A program made the position numbers and the translations under genes. Under the pieces are notes generated by a model. The model saw only the letters and a program-made list of their open reading frames with translations, ran no database searches and was not told where the DNA came from. A stretch of 64,000 nucleotides of DNA from Chromatiaceae bacterium (lineage in GTDB: Bacteria > Pseudomonadota > Gammaproteobacteria > Chromatiales > Chromatiaceae). Shown piece after piece: positions 42,475-52,169 of the stretch. The stretch covers positions 310,001 to 374,000 of the forward strand of contig JACKMP010000001.1 in the NCBI GenBank assembly GCA_024235315.1, written 5' to 3'. How positions within the stretch are numbered: position 1 is the first letter of the stretch; each line of letters starts with the position of its first letter.

Positions 42475-43136
42475 GGCTTGCTCCGGTAGAGATATCCCTG
42501 ACCGCGTCGTGTCTCGATCTGGTCGCGACCTATCTTTTCGCGCAGACGCCGGATGTAGACCTCCAGGACATTGCTGTCGCGGTCCTGGTCGCCCTCGTAG
42601 ACGTGTTCGGTCAGACGGCTCTTCGACAATACCCGGTCGGGGTGTGTCATCAGATAACGCAACAGACGAAACTCCGTGCCGGTCAATTCGACCTCGACAC
42701 CGTCAGGACGGCAGACCCGCTGGCGCTCTTCGTCGAGCCGAAGTCCGCCGACCAGGAGCTCCGCGCTGGCTCGCCCAGTGCTGCGCCGTAACAGTGACTG
42801 CAGCCGGGCCGACAGTTCCTCGTGGTGGAAAGGCTTTCCGAGGTAATCGTCCGCACCCGAACGCAAACCCAGGACCCGCTCGCTCCACGCATCGCGGGCG
42901 GTGAGGATCAGCACAGGGGTCAGCAGCCCGGCATCGCGCCAGGCCTTGAGCACCTCGAGCCCGGGTTTTCCGGGCAGGCCGAGATCGAGGATGATCGCAT
43001 CGTAGAGCTGCTCGCGGCCCAGGTACTCCGCGTCGATACCGTTCGACACGGTGTCGACAGCGAAGCCCTCGTGGCGCAGGTCGGCCGCGACGCCGGCAGC
43101 AAGTTCGGTATCGTCCTCGACCAGCAGCAGACGCAA
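42471..43136 (-). CDS. OmpR-family response regulator (QseB/PhoP-like)
   Basis: This 221-residue regulator has a receiver domain (LLLVEDDTELAAGV; Asp in AIILDLGLPGK near residue 51; Lys in DDYLGKPFHHEEL near 101) and a winged-helix domain (LTGTEFRLLRYLMTHPDRVLSKSRL; GQGYLYRSKP at the end). It pairs with the kinase downstream (4-bp overlap) and starts about 4 bp after the PepSY gene, so the order is b561, PepSY, regulator, kinase. It is likely autoregulatory. Confidence 0.88.
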   Translation of the reverse strand: MRLLLVEDDTELAAGVAADLRHEGFAVDTVSNGIDAEYLGREQLYDAIILDLGLPGKPGLEVLKAWRDAGLLTPVLILTARDAWSERVLGLRSGADDYLGKPFHHEELSARLQSLLRRSTGRASAELLVGGLRLDEERQRVCRPDGVEVELTGTEFRLLRYLMTHPDRVLSKSRLTEHVYEGDQDRDSNVLEVYIRRLREKIGRDQIETRRGQGYLYRSKP

Positions 43137-43139
43137 TGC

Positions 43140-43478
43140 TCAATCCTCCACGCGGTTGCCCAGCGGCTCTCCACTGATGGCATCGAAATAGCGCTTGTCG
43201 ACCCGGCCGGCAGCATCGAGCAGTTCCAGCTCATACACCATGCGGCCATGCTTGCGTTCGAGGTCCGCCTCCAGGACACGCAGGCCATCGAGTTCCGGCC
43301 GCGCCAGCAGGCCCGACAGCGGCATGACCTCGCCGCTGTCCCTGAGTTCGCGGGCCTCGTCATGATCATCCGAAGCGCCGGCCGGTGCGATGTCATACAG
43401 CAGCGCAGCACCGGAGACCACGGCAACGGCCACGAACACCCAGGAAAGACGGATACCGTTTTTCTCAGACATCTTCAC
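43140..43478 (-). CDS. PepSY-domain membrane protein
   Basis: This 112-residue protein has an N-terminal anchor (LSWVFVAVAVVSGAALLY) and a PepSY fold (VMPLSGLLARPELDGLRVLEADLE ... MVYELELLDAAGRVDKRYFDAISGE). PepSY domains are typically inhibitory or ligand-binding modules in the periplasm. It overlaps the cytochrome b561 gene by 14 bp and precedes the two-component genes. Similar clusters of PepSY, b561 and a QseBC-like pair occur widely in proteobacteria; the exact function is unclear. Confidence 0.8.
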   Translation of the reverse strand: MKMSEKNGIRLSWVFVAVAVVSGAALLYDIAPAGASDDHDEARELRDSGEVMPLSGLLARPELDGLRVLEADLERKHGRMVYELELLDAAGRVDKRYFDAISGEPLGNRVED

Positions 43479-43998
43479 TCCTCCGCATCTTGTGCCCCGT
43501 CAGCATCGCCCTCACCAGGTTTTCGCCGTGGATCAGGCTGGCGAGCACCACACCGCTCACATGCACCACGACCAGCAGCAGGGTCATATTGGCGCTGCCT
43601 TCGTGGATCTCTTTCCACACCCCATGTTCCGCGTCACCGATAAGGATACCGCTAACACCCGCCACGGCCAGGCTGAGCAACAGTGCGATCACCATCCAGC
43701 CACCCGCCGGATTGTGCCCCAGGTAGTGGCGGGGTGTGCCCGCCCTGAGCGATCTGAGGTACCCCACGGTCACCGTCCCGCCATAGACGAAGTCACGAAA
43801 CCTCGCATGCTGGGTGCCGATCACGCCCCACACGATGCGCAATCCAAGCAGCACCAGGATGAAGTACCCGGCCCGCTCATGCAGTGATGCCCACTCCTCT
43901 GCACTGACCCAGGCGACCAGGTAGAACAATACCAATGACCAGTGAAACACCCTGACAAAGGGATCCCAGACCAACACCTTTTGATTTTCCAGCACCAT
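43465..43998 (-). CDS. Cytochrome b561 family protein
   Basis: This 177-residue membrane protein has four predicted helices (VFHWSLVLFYLVAWVSA, YFILVLLGLRIVWGVIG, MVIALLLSLAVAGVSGILI, LLLVVVHVSGVVLASLI). Histidines in helix 1 (VFHW), in the loop RAGTPRHYLGHNP and in VVHVSG could ligate two b-type haems. It would carry electrons between quinones and a periplasmic partner. GGAGT precedes the ATG at 43998. It is the first gene of the operon with PepSY and the two-component system, and divergent from the ABC exporter. Confidence 0.85.
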   Translation of the reverse strand: MVLENQKVLVWDPFVRVFHWSLVLFYLVAWVSAEEWASLHERAGYFILVLLGLRIVWGVIGTQHARFRDFVYGGTVTVGYLRSLRAGTPRHYLGHNPAGGWMVIALLLSLAVAGVSGILIGDAEHGVWKEIHEGSANMTLLLVVVHVSGVVLASLIHGENLVRAMLTGHKMRRSEDV

Positions 43999-44186
43999 AG
44001 AAACTCCGGTTTCTCCGTGAAGCAGACTCGATGCCCGAAAGGCTATGACGGAAACCTGAACTGAAACTGAAATCGCCACCCAAAACCCCCGTTCACGGGG
44101 TTATCCTGTCGCACTGCTGTCGCGTCAACCGGGGTGTGGCAGGCGTCGTGGCCGGCTACCGGTCGCATCAAGGGTCGTTGGAAGTC

Positions 44187-45068
44187 ATGCCATTGCTGCA
44201 GGTGGAAAATCTGGTCAAGACCTATCCAGGCGTGCGCGCCGTGGACGGTATCGGCTTCACCGTGGCCGAAGGCAGCTGTTTCGGCCTGCTCGGTCCGAAC
44301 GGTGCCGGCAAGACCACCACGTTGGAGATACTCGAAGGCATCACCGGCGCCGACTCGGGGCACGTCCTGTACCGGGGCGCACCACGCGACGACAGTTATC
44401 GTGCAGTGGTCGGCATCCAGTTCCAACACACCGCGCTGCAGGACTTCCAGACCGTGCACGAGGCCCTGCGGCTGTTTGCGAGTTTCTATCCGCGGCAACG
44501 TCCGATGTCCGAACTTGTCCAACTGTGCAACCTCGGCGAGCTGCTGGACCGTGACACCCGTGCCCTGTCCGGCGGGCAGCGCCAGCGGCTGCTGCTGGCG
44601 ATCGCGCTGGTCAACGACCCGGACCTGGTGTTCCTCGACGAGCCGACGACAGGGCTCGACCCACAGTCACGGCGCAATTTCTGGCGGCTGATCGAGGGTG
44701 TGAAGCAAGAGGGCAAGACGGTGCTGCTGACCACGCATTACATGGAAGAGGCCAGTGTCCTGTGTGATGAGATTGCGGTGATCGATCGTGGCCGGATCAT
44801 CGAGCGAGGCGCGCCGCAGCGTCTGCTGGCACAGCACTTCCCGCGGGCGCTGGTACGCGTCCCGCTGTCGGCCCTGCCCGACCCTGGCCGGCTGCCGCCC
44901 GGCTTCGAGGTACGCGGCGGCGATGCAGTGGCGGCGACAGACGACATCGACCAGGCGCTGGCGCAACTGCGGCAGCTGCAGGTGGCACTGGACGAGCTGG
45001 CGATCAGCACGCCTACCCTCGATGACCTGTTTCTCAAGCTCACCGGCCACGGATTGCGCGAGTCATGA
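44187..45068 (+). CDS. ABC transporter ATP-binding protein (DrrA/Nod-I type exporter)
   Basis: This 293-residue ATPase has Walker A (GPNGAGKTTTLE near residue 42), a Q-loop (GIQFQHTALQDF), signature LSGGQRQRL near 138, Walker B (DLVFLDEPTTGLDPQ) and the H-loop (TTHYMEE). A C-terminal extension resembles drug- or polysaccharide-exporter ATPases. Its TGA overlaps the permease ATG by 4 bp. Together they form a two-component exporter, substrate unknown. The ATG at 44187 fits the family N terminus (MPLLQVENLVKTY); a longer frame to 44136 has no ribosome site. Confidence 0.88.
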   Translation: MPLLQVENLVKTYPGVRAVDGIGFTVAEGSCFGLLGPNGAGKTTTLEILEGITGADSGHVLYRGAPRDDSYRAVVGIQFQHTALQDFQTVHEALRLFASFYPRQRPMSELVQLCNLGELLDRDTRALSGGQRQRLLLAIALVNDPDLVFLDEPTTGLDPQSRRNFWRLIEGVKQEGKTVLLTTHYMEEASVLCDEIAVIDRGRIIERGAPQRLLAQHFPRALVRVPLSALPDPGRLPPGFEVRGGDAVAATDDIDQALAQLRQLQVALDELAISTPTLDDLFLKLTGHGLRES

Positions 45069-46081
45069 GCCTCAAGCGCATCCTTGCAGTGGTGGCGGCG
45101 CGCAATCGTGAGTTCTACCGCGACAAGGCCGGACTCGGCTGGAACATCGTGATGCCTGCGATCATGGTGCTGGGCTTCGCCTTCATCTTCAGCAGTCCGG
45201 ACGAGTCCCTGTACAAGGTCGGTGTGCTCGGCAGCGTGACAGGGGACACGGCCCCGGCATTCCTGCGGACGCCGCACATACAGTTCATCGCGCAGGACGA
45301 CGAGGTAGGGGCGATCGACAAGCTGCGCCACCACCGTATCGACCTGCTGCTCGACCTGAGAGCGATGCCGCGCTACTGGGTCAACGAGCTTTCTGCCAGG
45401 GGCTTCGTCGCTGAGCGACTGTTGTGGCAGAGCCAGACCAACGCACCCCAGGCGCCGCAACGCGAGACCGTGAGTGGCCGTGCGGTGCGTTACGTCGACT
45501 GGGTGGTGCCCGGTGTACTGGCGATGAACGTGATGTTCAGCAGCCTGTGGGGCGTCGGCTGGGTGATCGTGCGCTACCGCAAGAACGGCGTGCTGCGGCG
45601 GCTGCGCGCCACACCGCTGAGCGCCGGCGAATTCCTGGTGGCGCAGATCATCTCGCGTCTGCTGGTGGTCAGCAGCGTCACCGTACTGGTTTTCGCCGGC
45701 ACCAACGCGCTGCTCGATTTCCCGATGCGTGGCTCCTACCTGACCCTCGGCCTGGTATTCCTGGCCGGTGCCATCGCACTGGTCAGCCTCGGCCTGACCG
45801 TTTCGGCGCGCGTGCGCAGCGAGGAACTGGCCGACGGTCTGCTCAACCTGATCTCCTGGCCGATGATGATTCTGTCCGGCGTGTGGTTTTCGCTCGAGGG
45901 CACCAACATCTGGGCTCAGCGAATCGCCGAACTGCTGCCGCTGACCCACATGGTCGATGCGGCGCGGCGGGTGATGCTGGACGGTGCGGGGCTGCAGGAA
46001 GTCGCGTTCGATATCGGCATCCTTCTGGTGCTCGGCGTGGTCCTGCTCACACTGTCCGCCAGGGCCTTCCGCTGGCAGTAG
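45065..46081 (+). CDS. ABC-2 type transporter permease
   Basis: This 338-residue permease of the ABC-2 family has one N-terminal helix (NIVMPAIMVLGFAFIF near 28), a soluble domain of about 110 residues and five C-terminal helices (VPGVLAMNVMFSSLWGVGWVIV, ILLVLGVVLLTL and others). It pairs with the ATPase gene that it overlaps. ABC-2 exporters of this size move drugs, lipids or polysaccharide precursors; no further clue to the substrate is present. It ends 6 bp from the convergent lipoprotein gene. Confidence 0.87.
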   Translation: MSLKRILAVVAARNREFYRDKAGLGWNIVMPAIMVLGFAFIFSSPDESLYKVGVLGSVTGDTAPAFLRTPHIQFIAQDDEVGAIDKLRHHRIDLLLDLRAMPRYWVNELSARGFVAERLLWQSQTNAPQAPQRETVSGRAVRYVDWVVPGVLAMNVMFSSLWGVGWVIVRYRKNGVLRRLRATPLSAGEFLVAQIISRLLVVSSVTVLVFAGTNALLDFPMRGSYLTLGLVFLAGAIALVSLGLTVSARVRSEELADGLLNLISWPMMILSGVWFSLEGTNIWAQRIAELLPLTHMVDAARRVMLDGAGLQEVAFDIGILLVLGVVLLTLSARAFRWQ

Positions 46082-46087
46082 ATATGT

Positions 46088-46576
46088 CTACTGGCCGATG
46101 CCGGCGCGCACCTTGTCCGCCATGTCGCGCGCACCCTGCTCCAATGTCTCGACGATCTTTCTGCCCTGGCGCCGCTGCTCGCCATTGACCAACGTGAGCA
46201 ACTCCGCATCGGACAGCGCACGGCCGTCGATCGTCATCGCAAACGGCAGGTTGGCATATGCGGTCAGCGGATTCGCCAGCGTCATCGCCGTCTCGTCCAG
46301 CGTTTCGTAAGCATAGTGACACGCCGACTGCCCGCTGCTGCGCCGACCGTCCTTGTCGGTCACGTCGAAGGTCAGGCCGGTAACGGCATACTCTGGTCGA
46401 ACAAAGGTGTTTTCATTGCCTGTCCACTCGATCGACTGCGCGGAAGGCAGCAGTGACTGGGTCAGGTTTTTGCACAGTGTGACCCGCACGTCCTCGGTCG
46501 TGCCTGAGCAACCGGCGAGAAACACACCGGCCAGGGTCGCGGCGAGAATCGGGCGCAAGGGGCTTTTGTTGATCAT
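46088..46576 (-). CDS. Lipoprotein of unknown function
   Basis: This 162-residue protein has a lipobox (TLAGVFLAGCSGTTED; Cys near residue 23). The mature part has a β-rich middle (WTGNENTFVRPEYAVTGLTFDVTDKDG) and a helical end (ELLTLVNGEQRRQGRKIVETLEQ). The family is not recognised. It is located between the exporter and parC and is probably a single-gene unit. Confidence 0.68.
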   Translation of the reverse strand: MINKSPLRPILAATLAGVFLAGCSGTTEDVRVTLCKNLTQSLLPSAQSIEWTGNENTFVRPEYAVTGLTFDVTDKDGRRSSGQSACHYAYETLDETAMTLANPLTAYANLPFAMTIDGRALSDAELLTLVNGEQRRQGRKIVETLEQGARDMADKVRAGIGQ

Positions 46577-46623
46577 GTTCTTTCTCCCGGCTTGTCAAAG
46601 TTGATGCAGATGCTGGCGCGGGC

Positions 46624-48876
46624 TCATTGATCGAGCTCGACGCCGTCGACCTTCTGGAACCCGCGTGGCAGTTTGTTGCCACGGCGGCCGCGCTCACCCT
46701 CGTAAGCATTGAGGTCGGCGGCGCGAAGGTTCAGGTAACGTTTGCCCGAATTCAGGCGGACCCTGCCGCCGTCGGGCACCGCCAGGATATCGATCACGTA
46801 TTCCGTGCGCTCGGCAACCGCCTTCGGTGGAATACCGATGATCTTGTTCCCCTTGCCACGGGTCAGCTCCGGCAGGTCGTTGGCCGGGATCACCAGCATA
46901 CGGCCGTCGCTGGTGACCGCGACCAGTCGATCGGTGTCGGCATCGCTGATTGGGCTGGGCCGCAGGACCCTGGCGCCGGACGGCAGGCTCAGCACCGCTT
47001 TGCCGCCTTTCTTGTTGGCCAGCAGGTCTTTCGCCTGAACACGGAAGCCATAACCGGCGTCCGAAGCCAGCAGCCACCACTGGTCCGGCTCGCCCCCGAG
47101 CACGGCGACGAAGGACTGCCCGGCCGGCGGATTGAAGCGGCCGGTGAGCGGTTCACCCTGGCCACGCGCAGATGGCAGGGTGTGCGCGGCCAGCGAGTAG
47201 CTGCGTCCCGCCGAGTCGAGGAACACCGCCTGCTGGTTGCTGCGCAGCCTGACCGCCTGGCGAAAAGCGTCGCCGGCCTTGTAGCTGAGCTCTGCGGCGT
47301 TGACGTCATATCCCTTGGCGGCGCGCACCCAGCCCTTGTCGGACAGCACCACGGTGAGCGGTTCACTGGGCGTCAGCTCGGCCTCGTCCATCGCCTCGGC
47401 GGCCTCGCGTTCGACCAGCGGCGAACGCCGTTCGTCACCGTATTTTTCGGCATCCTCCGTCAGCTCGCGGCGGATCAATGTCTTCATGCGCTGCTTCGAA
47501 CCGAGGGTCTTTTCCAGGTCGTCGCGTTCTTTGCTCAGCGCCTCCTGCTCGGCGCGGATCTTCATCTCCTCCAGTCGTGCCAGCTGGCGCAACTTGGTAT
47601 CGAGGATGTAGTCAGCCTGCAACTCTGTCAGTGCGAAGCGCGCCATCAGAACCGGCCTTGGCTCATCCTCGCTGCGGATGATGCGGATCACCTCGTCGAG
47701 GTTGAGGAAGGCGACCAGCAGACCTTCCAACAGGTGCAGGCGCTCAAGCACTTTGTCGAGACGAAACTGCAGGCGCCGGCGCACAGTGGCAAATCGGAAT
47801 TCCAGCCACTCGACGAGGATCCCACGCAGATCCTTGACCTGCGGGCGCCCGTCCAGGCCGATCATGTTGAGATTGACGCGGTAGCTGCGTTCGAGATCGG
47901 TGGTGGCGAACAGGTGCAGCATCACGCGCTCGATATCGACCCGGTTGGAACGCGGCACTATTACCAGACGGGTCGGATTCTCATGGTCGGACTCGTCGCG
48001 CAGGTCCTCGATCCAGGGCAGCTTCTTGGCCTGCATCTGCGCCGCGATCTGCTCCAGCACGCGGGCGCCCGACACCTGGTAAGGCAGTGCGGTCAGCACG
48101 ATCGCCCCCTGGTCCTTGTGCCAGCGTGCGCGCAGGCGCAGCGAGCCGCCGCCGGATGCGTAGATCTTGCGCAGTTCCGCGCGCGGCGTGACGATCTCGG
48201 CCTCGGTCGGAAAATCCGGCCCCGGCACGTGCTCACACAGGTCGGCCAGTGTCGCGTCGGGGTCCTCGATCAGGCGGATACAGGCCGCCGCCACCTCTCG
48301 CAGGTTGTGCGGCGGTATATCGGTGGCCATACCCACCGCAATGCCGGTCGCACCGTTGAGCAGTACGTTGGGCAGGCGCGCCGGCAGCATCGCCGGCTCT
48401 TTCAGCGTCCCGTCGAAATTCGGCAGCCACTCGACAGTCCCCTGGCCGAGTTCGGACAGCAGCACCTGTGCATAAGGTGTCAGCCTGGCCTCGGTATAAC
48501 GCATCGCGGCGAAGGATTTCGGGTCGTCTGCCGAGCCCCAGTTGCCCTGGCCATCGATCAGCGGATAGCGGTAGGAAAAGTCCTGCGCCATCAACACCAT
48601 TGCCTCGTAGCAGGCGCTGTCGCCGTGCGGATGGAACTTGCCGAGCACATCACCGACCGTGCGCGCCGATTTCTTGTGCTTGGAAGCCGCCGAAAGACCA
48701 AGTTCGGACATCGCGTAGACAATGCGCCGCTGCACTGGCTTCAGCCCATCGCCGATATACGGCAGGGCCCGGTCCAGAATCACGTACATGGAATAGTCGA
48801 GGTAGGCCTTCTCGGTAAAGCGGTGCAGCGGCAGCTGCTCTATGCCGTCGGCGTTGTACTGCGGTTCCTGGTCCAT
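46624..48876 (-). CDS. parC: DNA topoisomerase IV subunit A
   Basis: ParC, 750 residues, makes the DNA-cleaving subunit that decatenates daughter chromosomes. The N-terminal block YLDYSMYVILDRALPYIGDGLKPVQRR is typical. The catalytic tyrosine lies in AAMRYTEARL near residue 120. The quinolone region FHPHGDSACYEAMV keeps the Ser and Glu associated with sensitivity. The C-terminal β-pinwheel is present (AVTSDGRMLVIP and similar blades). Length is normal and the gene is intact. The partner parE is not in this window. Confidence 0.96.
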   Translation of the reverse strand: MDQEPQYNADGIEQLPLHRFTEKAYLDYSMYVILDRALPYIGDGLKPVQRRIVYAMSELGLSAASKHKKSARTVGDVLGKFHPHGDSACYEAMVLMAQDFSYRYPLIDGQGNWGSADDPKSFAAMRYTEARLTPYAQVLLSELGQGTVEWLPNFDGTLKEPAMLPARLPNVLLNGATGIAVGMATDIPPHNLREVAAACIRLIEDPDATLADLCEHVPGPDFPTEAEIVTPRAELRKIYASGGGSLRLRARWHKDQGAIVLTALPYQVSGARVLEQIAAQMQAKKLPWIEDLRDESDHENPTRLVIVPRSNRVDIERVMLHLFATTDLERSYRVNLNMIGLDGRPQVKDLRGILVEWLEFRFATVRRRLQFRLDKVLERLHLLEGLLVAFLNLDEVIRIIRSEDEPRPVLMARFALTELQADYILDTKLRQLARLEEMKIRAEQEALSKERDDLEKTLGSKQRMKTLIRRELTEDAEKYGDERRSPLVEREAAEAMDEAELTPSEPLTVVLSDKGWVRAAKGYDVNAAELSYKAGDAFRQAVRLRSNQQAVFLDSAGRSYSLAAHTLPSARGQGEPLTGRFNPPAGQSFVAVLGGEPDQWWLLASDAGYGFRVQAKDLLANKKGGKAVLSLPSGARVLRPSPISDADTDRLVAVTSDGRMLVIPANDLPELTRGKGNKIIGIPPKAVAERTEYVIDILAVPDGGRVRLNSGKRYLNLRAADLNAYEGERGRRGNKLPRGFQKVDGVELDQ

Positions 48877-49110
48877 TGAACTTCGTGCTGGTGCTGGGGA
48901 AACGCGATTCTACACCGTGCGCCGCAGATTCCGTCGGACGGGGAATTGGGCGTTTTCGATCACTTGGTGCCACAAGACCTGGCATCGATCGAATGCCGGA
49001 TCGTAGATACGCGGGAACGGGCTCTCAGGGTTGAAACAGTGGAGATCGCCACGTAAGAGGCATCGCCGCGTGGGCAGCCCTGGATTGCCACGGTCGATGT
49101 TTCCTTTCTC

Positions 49111-49857
49111 TCAATCGCCCAGCCATACCCGCAGCCACAGCGAGGCGCCACTGGCCAACAGCAGTGCGCCAACCGCGACAGCCATCTGGCGAGCACTCAG
49201 CCCAACATGGACACGGTCGCCGAGCGCAAGCCCCGCGCCCATCAGCGGCAAGGCTCCCAACAGGTACCAGCCCATATCGGGTAGCCACAACAGGCCCGCA
49301 AGCATGATCGCGGCCAGGCGCAATCCACCGTCGATCAGGAAGATCGCCGACAGCGTCGCGCGCATCGCCCCCTTGTCGCTCAACCGATGCGCCAGGTAGA
49401 TCACGTAGGGTGGCCCCCCGGTCGAAAACACCGCGCCGATTCCACCTCCCGCCATGCCGGCCAGCAGTGCCCAGGGACGCGAAATGATTCGCTCACCGTG
49501 CAGGCCGAGCAGGCTGCGCAGGCCGAATATCACGACCAACAGCCCCAGCACGGTCAGCAGTGTGTCGGGATCGACATTCACCAGCAGCTGCAACCCAACC
49601 ACGATTCCCAACAGCGAACCGGGCAGCAACCACCACACCTCTGACCAACAAACCTGGCGGCCACGCAGACCGCTGCCGGTCAACACCAGTGCGGCGACGA
49701 CATCCAGCGTGGCAATGAAGGGCACCACCGTCGTCAGCGGCAGCATCTGCACCAGCAGCGGCACCGCAACCAGCGCAGAGCCGAAGCCAGTGACACCGCG
49801 CAGAAAATAGGCGAAGAACACCACGGCGGCAGCGAGCACGAGATCGAGGTTCGACAC
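49111..49857 (-). CDS. TauE/SafE family permease (sulfite or organosulfur exporter)
   Basis: This 248-residue protein has about eight membrane helices (LAAAVVFFAYFLRGVTGFGSALVAVPLLV, VVALVLTGSGLRG, LPGSLLGIVVGLQLLV, MAVAVGALLLASGASLWL). The GVTGFGSALVAVPLL motif at the start is typical of TauE/SafE (DUF81). Members export sulfite, sulfoacetate or taurine-derived sulfur compounds, which would suit a sulfur oxidizer, but the substrate cannot be read from sequence. It is on the same strand as the metallo-hydrolase gene upstream, with a gap of about 40 bp. Confidence 0.82.
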   Translation of the reverse strand: MSNLDLVLAAAVVFFAYFLRGVTGFGSALVAVPLLVQMLPLTTVVPFIATLDVVAALVLTGSGLRGRQVCWSEVWWLLPGSLLGIVVGLQLLVNVDPDTLLTVLGLLVVIFGLRSLLGLHGERIISRPWALLAGMAGGGIGAVFSTGGPPYVIYLAHRLSDKGAMRATLSAIFLIDGGLRLAAIMLAGLLWLPDMGWYLLGALPLMGAGLALGDRVHVGLSARQMAVAVGALLLASGASLWLRVWLGD

Positions 49858-49899
49858 TGGCTGATCAGCGATTTCTGGGGTGGCGCGGCAGATAACCGG

Positions 49900-50541
49900 T
49901 CAGCCGTATGCCCCCTGCAGGAAGGGGTTATGCGCCCGCTCCTCGCCCACGGTCGTGGCAGGCCCGTGCCCGGGCAGCAGGGTCACGTCGTCGCCGAGCG
50001 GCCAGATACGCTCGCGTATCGAACGCAGCAGCGTCGCATGGTCACCCCTCGGAAAGTCTGTGCGCCCGATCGAGCCTTGGAAGATCACGTCGCCGACGAT
50101 CGCGATCCGCGCCTGCCGGTGAAAAAAGATCACATGCCCCGGCGTGTGACCCGGGCAATGGTGGACATCGAGCGTCTGCTCACCGAAGCACACCTGATCG
50201 CCCTCATCCAGCCAGCGTCCGGGCACGAAAGACTCGCCCGGCGGAAAACCGAACTGGCGACACCACTGCGGAATCGTGTCGAGCAGAAAACGGTCGTCCT
50301 GGTGTGGCCCTTCAACCGGCAGGCCGAACTCACGCGCCATGCCGCCTACCGCGCCCGCATGGTCGAAGTGGCCATGCGTGACCAGGATCTTCTCCAGCAC
50401 CACACCCGCGTCCTCGGCAGCGGCCAGGATACGCCCGGGCTCTCCGCCGGGATCGACGACGGCGGCCCTGCCGGTCGATTCACAGCACAAAAGGGAGCAG
50501 TTCTGCTCATAGGCGGTCACGGGGATGATGCGTACTTTCAT
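49900..50541 (-). CDS. MBL-fold metallo-hydrolase (YcbL/glyoxalase II-like)
   Basis: This 213-residue metallo-β-lactamase-fold enzyme has metal motif THGHFDHAGAVG near residues 58-69, a second His in HHCPGHTPGHV near 132, GDVIFQGSIGRTDFPRGD with a bridging Asp near 153, and LLPGHGPATTVGEE near 195. It matches the YcbL subgroup related to glyoxalase II, which hydrolyses thioesters; the natural substrate is unknown. Length is normal. It lies in the same direction as the TauE-like gene downstream. Confidence 0.86.
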   Translation of the reverse strand: MKVRIIPVTAYEQNCSLLCCESTGRAAVVDPGGEPGRILAAAEDAGVVLEKILVTHGHFDHAGAVGGMAREFGLPVEGPHQDDRFLLDTIPQWCRQFGFPPGESFVPGRWLDEGDQVCFGEQTLDVHHCPGHTPGHVIFFHRQARIAIVGDVIFQGSIGRTDFPRGDHATLLRSIRERIWPLGDDVTLLPGHGPATTVGEERAHNPFLQGAYG

Positions 50542-50706
50542 AAAGGAAAGCGTACCCTGGCCGCTAGCCGATTAGCAAAACGGCCTCACGCCGACGCCTG
50601 GACTGCTGCCACAGAACGTGCCCGCCCCACCCCGTGTGCGACGGCGGTGCGGCGGCAGGGACATGCGACCACGGTGGCCGGTCTCTCAGCCAACGGATCG
50701 ATATAC

Positions 50707-51948
50707 GTGTTTGCACAATGGATTGGCCAAAGCGCAAAGGCGCACCACCTGAACGCGGACCGGCTGTCTGCGCTCGCCCCCTATCAATGCATGTCCGCCG
50801 CCCAGCTGAAGACCACGCTGCGCCAGGTCGGGCGCATTCGGGTGAATGAGGGCCTGGTCCGTGACGAACTCCCGCGCGACCGACGGGTGTTTCTGGAGCG
50901 CGGCAGCCTGCAGCTACAGACACAAACTGGATTTGTTCTGGTCTTGAAGGCCGACACACCACAGGCCCGCTACCCGCTGCCTTTAAAGCCGGCGGTGGTC
51001 AGCCTATACGCCGCCGAGCCCTGCACACTCCTCACGATACCCCTGTCAGCAGAGGCACCGACTGCGCCGACACCTTCGCCTGTCGCCCCTAGACTGGATC
51101 TCGCCGAAGCCGATGCCCTCTGCCAGATCGAGGGTAACTTCCGCAAGCAGCGCTGCGAATTGCCCAGCCTGCCCGACCTTGCATGGAAGATCGGCAAGGC
51201 CATAGACGACCCCCACAATGACAACGAGGATATCGCGCGCCTGATCCAGCTCGACCCTTCCCTCACCGCACGCCTGATGAGCATCGTCAACAGCCCCGCC
51301 TTCGGCAGTTTCAGGAAAATCTCGACAATCAACCAGGCGACGACACGCCTGGGACGACAGAAGGTTCGAAGCCTGGTCTACAGCTGCCTGATCAAGAGCA
51401 TCTTCAAGATCAATTCCAAAGTCCTCACCAGGCGCATGGAGGCGCTGTGGCGGCGATCCGCTCACGTCGCCGCCCTGTCGTTCGTGCTCGGCCGAGAGAC
51501 ACCGGGCGTCGACCCTGAACAGGCAATGCTCGCAGCACTGATTCATGACATCGGGACCGTCGCGGTAATCGGCGGCCTGAAACACTTTCCGCTGCTGGCA
51601 CGCCGCGAAGAGGTGCTCGATTACGTCATCGCGAGCCTGCGCACCGAGGCGGGTCTGCTTTCCCTGCGGCAGTGGGGGCTGAGAGACGAGTTTGCCGATG
51701 TGATCGAGAATGCCGGGAACTGGCAGCGGTTCGGTACGGCGTTACCGGACAACACCGACGTGGTCCAGATCTCACTGTTGCACGCGTCGATCGGCCAGCC
51801 TGATCAGGCGGCGCTGCCACGTATCGACAGTGTGCCGGCATTCCACAAACTGGCACGTGGACAACTGACGCCACGCCATTCATTGAGCATCCTGGAGGCC
51901 GCCGAGGCCGATGTGCGCGAGGTGCGCTCGCTGCTCGGCGCCGGTTGA
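50707..51948 (+). CDS. HDOD domain protein (paralogue 1)
   Basis: This 413-residue protein has an N-terminal region of about 150 residues and a C-terminal HDOD domain (LPSLPDLAWKIGKAIDDPHNDNEDIARLIQLDPSLTARLMSIVN, RKKVRSLVYSCL-like helix and LAALIHDIGTVAVIGG). HDOD domains are HD-GYP/HD relatives usually lacking phosphodiesterase activity and acting in signalling. The start is GTG at 50707, where similarity to the next paralogue begins. It is followed 221 bp later by the closely related gene at 52170, suggesting a tandem duplication. Confidence 0.83.
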   Translation: MFAQWIGQSAKAHHLNADRLSALAPYQCMSAAQLKTTLRQVGRIRVNEGLVRDELPRDRRVFLERGSLQLQTQTGFVLVLKADTPQARYPLPLKPAVVSLYAAEPCTLLTIPLSAEAPTAPTPSPVAPRLDLAEADALCQIEGNFRKQRCELPSLPDLAWKIGKAIDDPHNDNEDIARLIQLDPSLTARLMSIVNSPAFGSFRKISTINQATTRLGRQKVRSLVYSCLIKSIFKINSKVLTRRMEALWRRSAHVAALSFVLGRETPGVDPEQAMLAALIHDIGTVAVIGGLKHFPLLARREEVLDYVIASLRTEAGLLSLRQWGLRDEFADVIENAGNWQRFGTALPDNTDVVQISLLHASIGQPDQAALPRIDSVPAFHKLARGQLTPRHSLSILEAAEADVREVRSLLGAG

Positions 51949-52169
51949 GCCACAAGCACGCCGTATCAAGAAGGAGCGGTGTCCGCCGCTAGAACGATTA
52001 CGTCGAGATGCGTTGCCCTGACGGCACGGCATTGCCTCGACGCTGGATGGCGACAGCCTCTTGACCCGCCTTTGGTCTGACCGGCTGACGCAATCGATCA
52101 ACCCTGTCCTGACGACCTATCGGGCACATGAACACCCATATGGTCAGTCAGGCCAAATGCGGAAAGACC

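Noticed and set aside
46627..48879. A 750-residue plus-strand open frame mirroring parC
   Set aside because: It is the antisense shadow of parC, lacks domain features, and has Gln/His-rich composition typical of reverse-strand frames.
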